Shown here: positions 33,523-42,321 of the stretch, piece by piece
How the letters are laid out: every line of letters begins with the position of its first letter
How positions within the stretch are numbered: position 1 is the first letter of the stretch
From: Deltaproteobacteria bacterium
Lineage (GTDB): Bacteria; Desulfobacterota; Deferrisomatia; Deferrisomatales; JACRMM01
Direction: 5' to 3'
Length of the DNA: 64,000 nucleotides
NCBI GenBank assembly: GCA_016214985.1
Contig: JACRMM010000035.1
Coordinates: forward strand, 1-64,000
Translations under genes and position numbers: made by a program
The notes under the pieces: generated by a model
Seen by the model: the letters and a program-made list of their open reading frames with translations, nothing else
Told to the model about the DNA's origin: nothing
Databases searched by the model: none

Positions 33523-33777
33523 CAACCGAGGAGTGGAGTGCCCAACGGGGGAACGTAAGGAGGAGAATTGGGAGAATTGGGGATGTCCTATATCTGACGT
33601 CAAGAAGCGCGGCCCACAGAACCCGGCCCCTGCGGGCTCGCGGTCGCCGCCTGCGCGTTTCGCTCTCGTCGTCGCCCGGATCCGCACGCCTCCGCGTTTT
33701 TCCTTCTCCCCATCTTGCATTTTCGGCGTCTCCTGCTAGGTTCTCCGTCTCTGATTCGAGAAGGGGAGACGCGTGCC
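33523..33777. other. Intergenic region between the two minor-pilin operons
   Basis: No gene is supported. At about 33564-33602 a repeated AATTGGGAG/AATTGGGG unit followed by ATGTCCTATATCTGACGTC looks like a dispersed repeat of the sort found near Y1-type transposases, but no transposase is present. The right end carries the promoter and ribosome binding site of the second cluster. Confidence 0.45.
33715..33742 (+). promoter_or_regulatory. Candidate promoter of the second minor-pilin operon
   Basis: TTGCAT at 33715-33720 and TAGGTT at 33737-33742 are separated by 16 bp. They lie 36 bp upstream of the GTG start at 33778, with a GGGGAG ribosome binding site in between. Confidence 0.45.
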
Positions 33778-34719
33778 GTGGACGACCGCCGAGGCTTCGC
33801 GCTGGCCGCAGCCCTGATGGTGCTCGCCCTCCTGAGCGTGCTCGGGGCGGCGGCGATCCAGTCGATGTCGATCGAGACCCGAATCTCGGCCCACGACCGC
33901 GACGCGCGCGTCGCCCTCTACGTGGCCGAGACGGCGCTGAGCGAGGCGCGCTACTACGCCTCGCGGGGCTGGGGCAAGATCCGGCCCGCGGGCACTGCAA
34001 CGGTCGAGGTCGAGACCCCCCTGCCGCCAGGCCTTGCCTGGAACACAGACCGCTACCGCGGGTTCACGCTGGTCGATCGGGGCGGAGCACCCTTTGCCAT
34101 CCTGTCCCACACCGACGCCGCCACCCCGCCGGTCCTTACCCTCTCCGTCCCCGGCGCCCCCCCGCAGCCCGGCCGCTTCACTCTCGTGCGCAGGATCCCC
34201 GCCTCGGCCGTCTGGTCCGACCCGGACCTGATCGTCGACGACGATCCCACTAACCCTTGGTCCGCGTCGTCTCCCGTGAACGGCTGGGCCGGCTGGACGC
34301 TGTGGAACGCCGACGGCGACGCCTTCCGGGTGCGTGCGTCCTCCACGGGCCCGGCGTCCGCGGGGCCCGGCCTCTCGGTCCGACTCACCGTGACGCTACC
34401 CGCCGGCGTCCCGACCTCCGGAGCGGGGCCCTACGAGCTCTCCCTGAACCCCTGGCTCCGCGACGCCGCGGCCGGCGCGACGCTGCCCGGCGACGACCAG
34501 CCCACCGAGCCGGGCTGGGGCCGGACGATCTACCTCGACGCCGGCCACCACGACGTCCTCGGCTCTGCCGCGATCGAAACCGTGGAGGAGGATCCCGGCG
34601 TCTACCGGCTGACGGCCACGGGCCGGTCGGGCCCCAGCCTTCGCCAGGTGACCCTGCGGGTCCTGCTGGCCGGCCGCGCGGACCAGCGCAGCCGGGACTG
34701 GGCCGTGGTGGCGCCGTGA
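33778..34719 (+). CDS. PilX-type minor pilin (second cluster)
   Basis: The 313-residue protein starts at the GTG at 33778, with GGGGAG ten bases upstream. Its N-terminus is DRRGFALAAALMVLALLSVL, then ARVALYVAETALSEARYYAS, the PilX pattern. A beta-rich head with Pro/Gly turns follows (GFTLVDRGGAPFAILSH; YRLTATGRSGPSLRQVTL). It is shorter than its first-cluster counterpart and lacks that protein's long C-terminal domain. Its stop overlaps the FimT start by GTGA. Confidence 0.8.
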   Translation: MDDRRGFALAAALMVLALLSVLGAAAIQSMSIETRISAHDRDARVALYVAETALSEARYYASRGWGKIRPAGTATVEVETPLPPGLAWNTDRYRGFTLVDRGGAPFAILSHTDAATPPVLTLSVPGAPPQPGRFTLVRRIPASAVWSDPDLIVDDDPTNPWSASSPVNGWAGWTLWNADGDAFRVRASSTGPASAGPGLSVRLTVTLPAGVPTSGAGPYELSLNPWLRDAAAGATLPGDDQPTEPGWGRTIYLDAGHHDVLGSAAIETVEEDPGVYRLTATGRSGPSLRQVTLRVLLAGRADQRSRDWAVVAP

Positions 34720-35270
34720 GGGCCCGCGCGGGCGTGACCCTCGTGGAGCTCGCGGCCGTGCTGGCGGTGGTGGGCGTGCTCGCGGCGGTGGCCGTGCCGT
34801 ACCTGCTCGGAACGCTCCCCGCCTTTCGCGTGAACGCCGCGGCGCGCCAGTTGGTCGGCGACTTCCGCCTGGCGCGGACCCTGGCCGTGGACCGCAACAC
34901 CGACGTCCTGATCCAGTTCCACGCCCCGACGGCGAACGACTACACCCTGGCCCTCGACACCTACCCGCCGCCCGGCGGCGACCACCACATCACGGCCGAG
35001 GACGAGCCGGTGAAGGTCGTGCGCGTGGCCGCCCTGTACGAGGGCATCGAGTTCACGCCGAGTCCCGGGGGCGGTCCGCCGGCCGACGGGGTTACGTTTA
35101 CCAACGACCTCGCCAACTTCAACCCCGACGGCCACGGGGTATCGGGCACCGTCTACGTCCGGCCGGCGGCTGACGCGGGGCGCACCCGGTCTCGGGAGCG
35201 CAGGGTCACGGTCGACGGCAGCACGGGCCGGGCGCGGATTCAACGCTGGACGGGCTCAGAATGGGAATGA
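34716..35270 (+). CDS. GspH/FimT-type pseudopilin (second cluster)
   Basis: The 184-residue prepilin starts at the GTG at 34716. It reads RARAGVTLVELAAVLAVVGV and FRVNAAARQLVGDFRLARTL, close to the first-cluster FimT (FRVNGAAKMLAGELQLTRMK), which shows the two clusters are paralogous. The residue at the cleavage site is Val rather than Phe (AG-VTLVE), an unusual but tolerated position. It overlaps the next gene by 10 bp. Confidence 0.9.
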   Translation: MRARAGVTLVELAAVLAVVGVLAAVAVPYLLGTLPAFRVNAAARQLVGDFRLARTLAVDRNTDVLIQFHAPTANDYTLALDTYPPPGGDHHITAEDEPVKVVRVAALYEGIEFTPSPGGGPPADGVTFTNDLANFNPDGHGVSGTVYVRPAADAGRTRSRERRVTVDGSTGRARIQRWTGSEWE

Positions 35271-35656
35271 GCGTGAGCCCGCGACGCGCGGCCCAGACGG
35301 GTGTCACGCTGGTGGAGACACTGGTGGCCATGGCGGTGTTCGCCGTGGGCATCACGGCCTTCGCCCCCCTGCTCGTGAGCACCGTGCGGGCCAACGACGC
35401 GGCGGCGGTGCGCGGGCGGGCCGTCGGGTACGCGCAGGAGAAGGCCGAGGAGCTCCGCGGCGAGCCCTTCGACGACCTCGCGGCCGGAGCCGACACCCCG
35501 GCCCCGGGGTTCAGCCGCCAGTGGCGCCTGCTCGACGTGCCCGCCGTGGCAGGCGACGGCGGCGACCTCAAGCGCGTGTGCGCCACCGTATCGTGGGACC
35601 TGCCGGGCCGAGGCGCGGGTTCGGTGACCCTCGCCCTCTCGCGCGCGAGGTACTGA
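35261..35656 (+). CDS. PilV-type minor pilin (second cluster)
   Basis: The 131-residue protein starts at the ATG at 35261 (or 35267) inside the previous gene. The prepilin signal is QTGVTLVETLVAMAVFAVGI with Glu at +5, followed by the PilV helix (NDAAAVRGRAVGYAQEKAEE). It is shorter than the first-cluster PilV and lacks the Gly/Ser insert. It lies two bases before the giant PilW gene. Confidence 0.88.
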   Translation: MGMSVSPRRAAQTGVTLVETLVAMAVFAVGITAFAPLLVSTVRANDAAAVRGRAVGYAQEKAEELRGEPFDDLAAGADTPAPGFSRQWRLLDVPAVAGDGGDLKRVCATVSWDLPGRGAGSVTLALSRARY

Positions 35657-35658
35657 CC

Positions 35659-38600
35659 ATGGCGACGTCCGTCCGCGGCCAAGCGCCCGCGCCCAGAGGG
35701 CGGGGCGGCTTCACCCTGGTGGAGCTCCTGGTGACCCTCGCGGTGGCCGGGTTCCTCATCGCCCTGATCTACCAGTTCTTCCTCGCCCAGCAGCGAAGCC
35801 ACACGCTGCAGGAAGACGTGGCCGACGCCCAGCAGAGCGGCCGCGTGGCTCTCGAAGAGCTCACCCGCTCGCTCACCTCCCTCGGCGCCGGCACCGACCT
35901 GGAGCACGGCCAGGTGCGGATCCTCGTGGCCCAGCCGTACCAGCTCGTGTTCAACGCCGACCTGGATCCCGCGAAGGCCGCACTGCCGCCCGGGACCGCG
36001 GTGCCGGGCGCCGGGCCGGGAGACCCTTACCCGGTCATCCCGGCCGGCACCAACGCGGTCTCTTGGACGGCGGAGACGTACCGCTACACCCTGGACCGAA
36101 ACAACGACGGCGCCGTGACCGCAGCCGACTGGCAGCAGGGCCGCCACTACACCCTGTTTCGGGAGAAGAACGGAGGCGCCAACGAAGAGGTCGCCTCGCT
36201 CGTGGCCAACCCGAGCGTCGGGCGGGCGCTCTTCGTCTACTGGGGCGACTTCGACGGCAACGGCACCCTGGAACCGCTCACCCAGGTAAACGCCGCCACC
36301 AGCTCCCGCGTGGCGGCCGGAGAGGCCCTCGACGCGGTCATCCGCCGGGTCGAGGTTCACCTGGTGGCCCAGACCGCCAGCCCCGGGGCCGGAGGGGCCT
36401 ACCGGCAGGTGGAGCTCAGCGCCGCGGTGTCCCCTGAGAACCTCTGGGACTGCCCGCTCGTGACCGCGCTCGACCTCCCGGGCCCTTTCCCGCTGCCCGA
36501 CCTCCGCGGGATCACGACCCCGATCCGGTTTCGCGTGACGCGAGGCGGCACACCCGAGCCGGGCCGCACCGTGGCCTTCGAGGGGCGAGACCCCACCGGA
36601 GCCCTCCTGACGGTGACCGACCCGGCCGGCAACGCCCGGCCGGTCACCGACGCCGCCGGGATCGTCACGGCGGTGATCCAGTGGCCCGCGGGCTGCACCG
36701 GCCTCCGGCCCGGGCCGCACACTCTGCGCGCGTGGACCGAGGAGCCGCCAACGCTCAGCACGCCCTTCGGCACCTGCCCCTCCCACGCGGCCCTGGTTTC
36801 GATCCAGGTCGACCCCGGGCCGCCGGTCCAGGTCCACTTCGACGACCGCCTCGAGGTGCAGAGTTGCGGGGGCACCGGGGGCTCGGACACCGTAGGGTTC
36901 GTCTTCTGGGACGCCTGCGACAACCCGGTCCTCTCGGTCTCCGACCACCAGGCCGACCTCGAGGTGTCGCCCGACCCGACCTTCGTCGGCGCACTCACGC
37001 CGATTGTGCTCAATACCAAGCAAGGCACCGCGCACTACGAGTCCCCGGCCGGCGACTACTCCCGCTTTCACGTCCCCCGGGACCCCGCGGCTCCGTACCG
37101 GTACGCGGCCCGGCTGCGCGCCGTCGTCCCCGCGAGCAACCCGCCGGTGGTGCTGGGCGAGACCGAGCTCCGGGTCGAACAGGTGCCGACGGCGCTCGCG
37201 GACCTCACCGCAAACCTCAATCGCACCCCCTTCACCGACTGCCCCGACCCGGCGGTGCCCGTGACGGAGACCTTCGCGGTCCGCGACGAGTGCGGCAACC
37301 GAATCCCGACCCTCTCGGGCACCGGCGCCTCGGTGACGGCCCTCTTCTCGCCCCAGCCCCTCCCGGGGTGGCCCGCTCCGGGCCAGGGCACCATCGCCTC
37401 CCCCGGCAACCAGGTCGCCTTCTCGACGACCCCCCTGTCGGTGGTCCAGCACGACGGGGTGGACGGCGAGTTCGCGGTGAGTTACCAAGCACCCACCTGC
37501 ACCGTGGGCGCCTTCACCTACCGCCCCCAGCTTTCCCTCACCCCCTCCTGGCCGGGCGCCGCCCCCCAGACGCTTTCCCTGACGGTCGGCCCCTGCGGCG
37601 GGTGCTCGGTCCAGGTGGTCGACGCTGCGGGCAACCCGGTGACGCACCTGAACCGGGCGTGCGACGGCCGCTCGGACCTCGTCGTGACGCGGTGCGTGCC
37701 CATAGGCACCACGGCCGAGGTGGTGATCGGCCGCGTGGTCGGCTCGGGCCTGCTCAGCCTCGCCCGAAACAGCCCCCTCGACCGGGCGACCGTCACCTTC
37801 AACGGCAGCGGGGCCGGTCAGACCGCCCGGCTATCCCTTTTCATCGGCACCGCCCGGACGGGCGACGTATTCCGGATCGCGGCCTTCCTCCCGAGTCAGG
37901 CGGCGGTCCAGGCGGGCAACGGGGTGCTGTGCCAGAGCGAGCCGCTCTCGGTCGACACGCGCTGCTCCGAGATCCTCGTCAGCGCGGTGCCCGACAATCC
38001 CCAGGCCGTGCCCGCGCACCTGCCCGCCGACGCGACGCCCCTGTGCGGCGCCGAGCGCACGCCCGTGTACTTCCGCGTGAAGGACTGCGACCAGAACGTG
38101 CACGATAACGCCCGGGACGACATCAAGAACACCGCCGGCACGAGCCGGGGGCTCCAGGTGGAGGTCGTGGACGCCGGCGGCGCGGTGCTGGACCGGGAGG
38201 GGCCGGATCTGTTCGAGGTGGACGTCCACGGCAACCGCCTGACGGATAGCCCCTACTTCCAGGGCACGCTGCCCCTCACCCACGACCCGGCCGACGCGAG
38301 CTTCAGCGGCCGGCTGCGCGTGCCGGACGACCGGGTCACCACCCTGCGGGCGCAGTACGTGGACCCCGACGACCCGAGCGACAACCTGAGCGTGGCCGAG
38401 GCGCTCGTCATCCCCCCGCTCCCGGTGTGCCTGGCCCAGCCGCTGCTCGCCGGGGGTGACTGGGCGGGGCCCCTGAGGGTCCACTGGGGCGACGCGGTGG
38501 TCGGCGGGGATCTGGCCCTGCCCGACCCGCCGAACCTCGTGGCCAAGGACGCGGGGGCCGCCGTGAGCGCGGCGCCCTACGGCCCCGGGTTTGAAGACCG

Positions 38601-39618
38601 GTTCTTCGACGCCTACGTGGGCGGGGTCATCTCGATCGGCGCCGCGGCCCTGCCCGCCACGCTCCAGCCCGACCAGCCGTTCCTCGCCGGAGGCTCCGGA
38701 GCGGCCTTCGCCCTGGATCGCGGCAACTATCTCCAGGCCGTGCCCGGCGTGGCCTCGCTCTTCGCCCGGCTCGACTACGACACCCTCAAGACCCTGGCCT
38801 TGGCGCGCCGGGCCTACTGGGAGCCGGAGTCCGGAGGCCTCCTCCGCAACCCCGCGACCCTCCAGCAGGGCACGTTCGCGGAGATCACGCGCCTTCCCGG
38901 CCCCGGACGGACCAGCCCGACCCACGACGGGACGTTCCTCTTCGTCGACGCGCCGCCGGGCCTCCAGTCGTCCTCACAGCTCGACCAGGCGCCCCTGGCA
39001 AGCCTCCCGGTGTACGAGGTTGCCGGCCCCTGGTACTCGGAAGGGTTTCTGTACGTGGCCGGCTCGGTCCGGTTCGTCTCCTCCTCCGGCGCCCAGGCCG
39101 TCGGCGCCCAGGCGCCGGCATCGCTCGACGCGCGCTACGACGAGAACCGCGGCGGCCTCAGCCGGGCGGACCTCCCGCTCGACTTCGCCCAGCCCGTCAC
39201 CCTCGCGCCGGCAGGCGCCCTCGGCGTCCACCTGAACGGGGCGCTGTACTGCGATGGGGAGGTCCGACTGCCCGACGGCTTCCGGGTCTACGGCGCCGTG
39301 GCGGCCGAGCGGGGCGGCCAGGCGGCGTCCACCGCGGAGGTGTGGTACGACCCCCGGTGGCGAGGGGCCCGAGCAGAGCTCTGCTCGCGCTGCTGCCGCC
39401 TCGGCGTGAGCCCCTCCTCTCCCCGGGTCTCCACCGCCGGGACCTTGGCCCTGGCCGCGACCGGCGCCCAGGGCGCGGTGGTGTGGGAGAGCCTCGCACC
39501 CCAGGTGGCCGCGGTGAGCCAGAGCGGGGTCGTCACGCCCCTGGCCGTCGGGCGCGCGGTGATCCATCTCGTGGACGGCGCGGGGTGCGTGGCGGAGACC
39601 GAGGTGGAGGTGTTCTGA
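35659..39618 (+). CDS. Giant PilW-type minor pilin with C-terminal Big2-like domain (second cluster)
   Basis: The 1319-residue protein starts at the ATG at 35659. A prepilin signal (GGFTLVELLVTLAVAGFLI) and a PilW-like region (YQFFLAQQRSHTLQEDVADA) are followed by a long beta-rich extension. It aligns by eye with the first giant: LIYQFFLAQQ versus AVYQFFIRQQ at the N-terminus, VHWGDAVVGGDL and DRFFDAYVGG versus VHWGDVVIRGDA and DRFFDLYVGF, LRNPATLQQG versus IRNPSKNLTA. Only one Big2-like domain is left at the C-terminus (PQVAAVSQSGVVTPLAVGRA), against four in the first. Many Cys pairs suggest disulfides. The two are paralogues that differ mainly in Ig-repeat number, as expected for diverging surface adhesins. 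Confidence 0.85.
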   Translation: MATSVRGQAPAPRGRGGFTLVELLVTLAVAGFLIALIYQFFLAQQRSHTLQEDVADAQQSGRVALEELTRSLTSLGAGTDLEHGQVRILVAQPYQLVFNADLDPAKAALPPGTAVPGAGPGDPYPVIPAGTNAVSWTAETYRYTLDRNNDGAVTAADWQQGRHYTLFREKNGGANEEVASLVANPSVGRALFVYWGDFDGNGTLEPLTQVNAATSSRVAAGEALDAVIRRVEVHLVAQTASPGAGGAYRQVELSAAVSPENLWDCPLVTALDLPGPFPLPDLRGITTPIRFRVTRGGTPEPGRTVAFEGRDPTGALLTVTDPAGNARPVTDAAGIVTAVIQWPAGCTGLRPGPHTLRAWTEEPPTLSTPFGTCPSHAALVSIQVDPGPPVQVHFDDRLEVQSCGGTGGSDTVGFVFWDACDNPVLSVSDHQADLEVSPDPTFVGALTPIVLNTKQGTAHYESPAGDYSRFHVPRDPAAPYRYAARLRAVVPASNPPVVLGETELRVEQVPTALADLTANLNRTPFTDCPDPAVPVTETFAVRDECGNRIPTLSGTGASVTALFSPQPLPGWPAPGQGTIASPGNQVAFSTTPLSVVQHDGVDGEFAVSYQAPTCTVGAFTYRPQLSLTPSWPGAAPQTLSLTVGPCGGCSVQVVDAAGNPVTHLNRACDGRSDLVVTRCVPIGTTAEVVIGRVVGSGLLSLARNSPLDRATVTFNGSGAGQTARLSLFIGTARTGDVFRIAAFLPSQAAVQAGNGVLCQSEPLSVDTRCSEILVSAVPDNPQAVPAHLPADATPLCGAERTPVYFRVKDCDQNVHDNARDDIKNTAGTSRGLQVEVVDAGGAVLDREGPDLFEVDVHGNRLTDSPYFQGTLPLTHDPADASFSGRLRVPDDRVTTLRAQYVDPDDPSDNLSVAEALVIPPLPVCLAQPLLAGGDWAGPLRVHWGDAVVGGDLALPDPPNLVAKDAGAAVSAAPYGPGFEDRFFDAYVGGVISIGAAALPATLQPDQPFLAGGSGAAFALDRGNYLQAVPGVASLFARLDYDTLKTLALARRAYWEPESGGLLRNPATLQQGTFAEITRLPGPGRTSPTHDGTFLFVDAPPGLQSSSQLDQAPLASLPVYEVAGPWYSEGFLYVAGSVRFVSSSGAQAVGAQAPASLDARYDENRGGLSRADLPLDFAQPVTLAPAGALGVHLNGALYCDGEVRLPDGFRVYGAVAAERGGQAASTAEVWYDPRWRGARAELCSRCCRLGVSPSSPRVSTAGTLALAATGAQGAVVWESLAPQVAAVSQSGVVTPLAVGRAVIHLVDGAGCVAETEVEVF

Positions 39619-39730
39619 AAACCAGCGAGGGGTAGACGACGCGGCGCGATGCCCTGGCGCTGAGTCCGGCGACTGGCGCGCAAACTGCCCAGCCATCGGG
39701 ATCCCGAGGGGAAGTTCACGAAGAAACGCC

Positions 39731-39841
39731 TCTCGCAGAGGCGCGAAGCCGCAGAGGGGGAAACACCCAGGGAGCCTGCACCAAGTGTCGAGCGAGGGGG
39801 ATCTCTTGGTCGTTCTCCGCGAACTCGGCGCCTCGGCGAGA
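39731..39841. repeat. Inverted short-period repeat element (CGCAGAGG family)
   Basis: The left arm (39731-39756) is TCTCGCAGAGGCGCGAAG plus CCGCAGAG, an approximate 8-bp repeat. The right arm (39815-39841) is its diverged reverse complement (CTCCGCGAACTCGGCGCC, TCGGCGAGA). The core of 58 bp has no gene. The rest of the 39619-39879 gap holds nothing else I can identify. Confidence 0.7.
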
Positions 39842-39879
39842 CGTCCGCTCTTTCCTCGGACCGGGCCTCGGTGCCTCCT

Positions 39880-40473
39880 CTACCCGTTGACCAGCTTCAC
39901 CACGCAGGGGCCGTCGGCGTGGACCTCCAGGAGGTTCAGGCAGCCATAGTCCTGGGCCAGGCGGTGGTAGTGCGAGAGAGGGAGGCCGAGGGCGTCGAAG
40001 AGGATGACGCGGTTGACGCCGCCGTGGGCGACGAGGCAGACCGTCTCTCCGGCGTGGCGGCCGAGGAGCCCGCGCAGGGCCGGGAGGACGCGGTCGCGCA
40101 GCTGCGCGAGGCTCTCGCCCCCCGGCAGGACGTATCTCTCCAGGTCGGCCCACCAGTTCGCGAATCGGTCCCGGTCGGTTTCCAGGAGCTCGAGGAAGGG
40201 GCGGCCGTCCCAGGCGCCCATGTCGAGCTCGCGAAAAGCGGGGTCCGCGACCGGGGTGAGGCCCGTTCCGCGCGCGACGCACTCGGCGCCGAAGCGGGCC
40301 CGCTGGAGGTCGGAGCAGTACACCGCGGCCAGGGGCTCGCCCGTGAGCCGCGCCGCCACGGCCTCGGCCTGGGCGAGCCCCCGGGCAGTCAGTGGCACGT
40401 CGACGTGTCCGTGGAGCACGCCGTCGCCCTCCACCTCGCCGTGGCGCACCAGAAAGAGCCGCGTCGCCGCCAT
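39880..40473 (-). CDS. cobC: Histidine phosphatase, alpha-ribazole phosphatase type
   Basis: The 197-residue protein has the catalytic RHG motif (FLVRHGEVEG) at residue 9, ELDMGAWDGRPF and LVAHGGVNRVIL with the second active-site His. The histidine phosphatase family is broad. Placement as the last gene of a cobU-cobT-cobS run makes CobC, which removes phosphate from alpha-ribazole-5'-phosphate or adenosylcobalamin-5'-phosphate, the best assignment. It starts 14 bp after the cobS stop. Confidence 0.85.
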   Translation of the reverse strand: MAATRLFLVRHGEVEGDGVLHGHVDVPLTARGLAQAEAVAARLTGEPLAAVYCSDLQRARFGAECVARGTGLTPVADPAFRELDMGAWDGRPFLELLETDRDRFANWWADLERYVLPGGESLAQLRDRVLPALRGLLGRHAGETVCLVAHGGVNRVILFDALGLPLSHYHRLAQDYGCLNLLEVHADGPCVVKLVNG

Positions 40474-40486
40474 GTCGTCTCCCGTG

Positions 40487-41224
40487 TCAGGCGAGCAGGT
40501 GGACCGTGAGGAGAAACACGACCTCTCCGGTTTCCTCGGCGAACCCGAGGACGTCGCCGGTGATGCCGCCGAGCCGCCGGTGGAACCACCCCTTCAGGAC
40601 GCGGCCGTACGCCAGCGTGAGGGCGAACGCGATCAGGCCCTTCCATCCCAGGAGGAGGCACGGGAGCCCGGAGCCGACCAGCGCGAGCCGGACGGTCTCC
40701 GCGTCCAGGTGTTCGGTGTAGGGCGTCCCCAGCCCCCCGGTGGGCCGGGCGTAGGTGCTCCCGTAGGCGAGCCAGACCACGCTGCCCCGGGCCACCGCGG
40801 GCGTGAGCAAGAGCGCCCGGCCCGCGACCTCACCGGGGAGGAGCCCCACGGCCGCGACCTTGGCCAGCAGAACGAGGACGAGCCCCACCGCGCCCACCGC
40901 GCCGATCCGGCTGTCCTTCATGATCTCCAGGGCGCGCTCCGGGGTCCATCCCCCGGCCAGCCCGTCCAGGGTATCGGCCACACCGTCCAGGTGGAAGGCA
41001 CCGGTAGCCCAGGCCAGCAGAGCCACCAGGACGATCCCCTCGAGCAGGCCCGGGAGACGGCCGCCCAGGAGGAGGTGCGCGACCCAGAGGCCCGCACCGA
41101 GGGCGAGTCCAACGAGCGGAAACGCGCCCATGGAGCGGGCGAGCTCCTCCGAGGAGAACCGGCGCGCCGGGAACAGCGGCAGCCGCGTGAGGAACTGGAA
41201 GGCGACCTCGAAGCGTGCGAACAC
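40487..41224 (-). CDS. cobS: Adenosylcobinamide-GDP ribazoletransferase (cobalamin synthase)
   Basis: The 245-residue integral membrane protein joins adenosylcobinamide-GDP to alpha-ribazole (or its phosphate), the last assembly step of cobalamin. It shows the family motifs FQFLTRLPL, WATGAFHLDGVADTLDGLAG and MKDSRIGAVGAVGL, with the Asp-rich metal site in HLDGVADTLDG, plus about six hydrophobic segments. It starts at a GTG at 41224, one base after the cobT stop, so the two are coupled. Confidence 0.95.
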   Translation of the reverse strand: MFARFEVAFQFLTRLPLFPARRFSSEELARSMGAFPLVGLALGAGLWVAHLLLGGRLPGLLEGIVLVALLAWATGAFHLDGVADTLDGLAGGWTPERALEIMKDSRIGAVGAVGLVLVLLAKVAAVGLLPGEVAGRALLLTPAVARGSVVWLAYGSTYARPTGGLGTPYTEHLDAETVRLALVGSGLPCLLLGWKGLIAFALTLAYGRVLKGWFHRRLGGITGDVLGFAEETGEVVFLLTVHLLA

Positions 41225-41225
41225 G

Positions 41226-42290
41226 TCACTCCTCCCGATTGGACACGCCCGCCTCCGAAAACGTCGCCATCTCCGAGAGGATCCGGGCCGAGGCCTCGAC
41301 GATCCCCATGGCCAGCGCGGCGCCGGTCCCCTCGCCGAGCCGCAGGTCGAGCACGAGGAGCGGCTGCTGCCCGAGGTGCTCGATCATCCGAACGTGGGCC
41401 CGCTCCTGGGAGAGGTGGGAGAAGAAGAGGTAGTCGGCCGCAGCGGGCGCGAGCTTGGTCGCAACGAGCGCGGCCGCCGTGGAGATGAAGCCGTCGACGA
41501 CCACCGGCAGCCCCGCCGCGGCCCCGCCGAGGCACACCCCCGCCATCCCGGCGATCTCATACCCCCCGAGGCGGTGCAGGACACCGAGCGGGTCCGAGGG
41601 ATCCGGGCGGTTCACCTCGAGCCCCCGGCGCACCGCGTCGGCCTTCCGGTGCAGCCCCTCGTCGTCGACGCCGGTACCGCGCCCCACCACCTCCTCGGGC
41701 GCGAGGCCCGCGAAGGCGGCCAGGAGCGCCGCGGCCGGGGTGGTGTTGCCGATGCCCATCTCCCCGATGCCCACCAGGTCCACACCGTCCCGCTTCGCCT
41801 CGCGGGCGAGGTCGATGCCCACGCCGAGCGCCTGGAGGGCCTCCTCTCGGGTCATGGCGGGCCCCCGGGCGAGGCTTCGGGTGCCGCGGCCCACCTTGGC
41901 GTGGACGAGCCCCGCGATGCCTTGGAAGTCGTGGTCCACCCCGATGTCCACCACCGTGATCTCGGCTCCCACGTATCGGGTGAGCACGTTGATGGCCGCG
42001 CCACCGCGCAGGAAGTTGAGCACCATCTGCGCCGTGACCTCCCGGGGATAGGCGCTCACGCCCTCCTCGGTCACGCCGTGGTCGCCGGCGAAGGTGTAGA
42101 CGCGCTTCTTTCGCACAGCCGGCTTCGCCGTGCCCTGGATCCCGGCCAGCCGCCGGGCCACGTCCTCCAGACGCCCCAGACTGCCCGGGGGCTTGGTCAG
42201 GTCATCCAGGCGCCGCTGCGCGGCCTCGAGCACCGCGGGATCCAGCGGGCGGATCCCGCGGATGAGCTCGGTGAGGCTGGTCTCCGTCAT
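41226..42290 (-). CDS. cobT: Nicotinate-nucleotide-dimethylbenzimidazole phosphoribosyltransferase
   Basis: CobT makes alpha-ribazole-5'-phosphate from the lower-ligand base and nicotinate mononucleotide. The 354-residue protein starts at the ATG at 42290. It has LTKPPGSLGRLEDVARRLAG, FAGDHGVTEEGVSAYPREVT, NFLRGGAAINVL, GIGEMGIGNTTPAAALL, then GRGTGVDDEGLHRK, and the catalytic-Glu region near LRLGEGTGAALAM. The length is normal. It sits 31 bp after cobU. The preference among base substrates cannot be told. Confidence 0.95.
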   Translation of the reverse strand: MTETSLTELIRGIRPLDPAVLEAAQRRLDDLTKPPGSLGRLEDVARRLAGIQGTAKPAVRKKRVYTFAGDHGVTEEGVSAYPREVTAQMVLNFLRGGAAINVLTRYVGAEITVVDIGVDHDFQGIAGLVHAKVGRGTRSLARGPAMTREEALQALGVGIDLAREAKRDGVDLVGIGEMGIGNTTPAAALLAAFAGLAPEEVVGRGTGVDDEGLHRKADAVRRGLEVNRPDPSDPLGVLHRLGGYEIAGMAGVCLGGAAAGLPVVVDGFISTAAALVATKLAPAAADYLFFSHLSQERAHVRMIEHLGQQPLLVLDLRLGEGTGAALAMGIVEASARILSEMATFSEAGVSNREE

Positions 42291-42321
42291 GTGCGTCTCT
42301 CCTCGTGCAGGGGTGGAATCG

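Noticed and set aside
29849..34000. 1383-codon minus-strand frame opposite the giant PilW
   Set aside because: Same GC-driven antisense effect; the plus strand carries clear pilin and Ig-like motifs.
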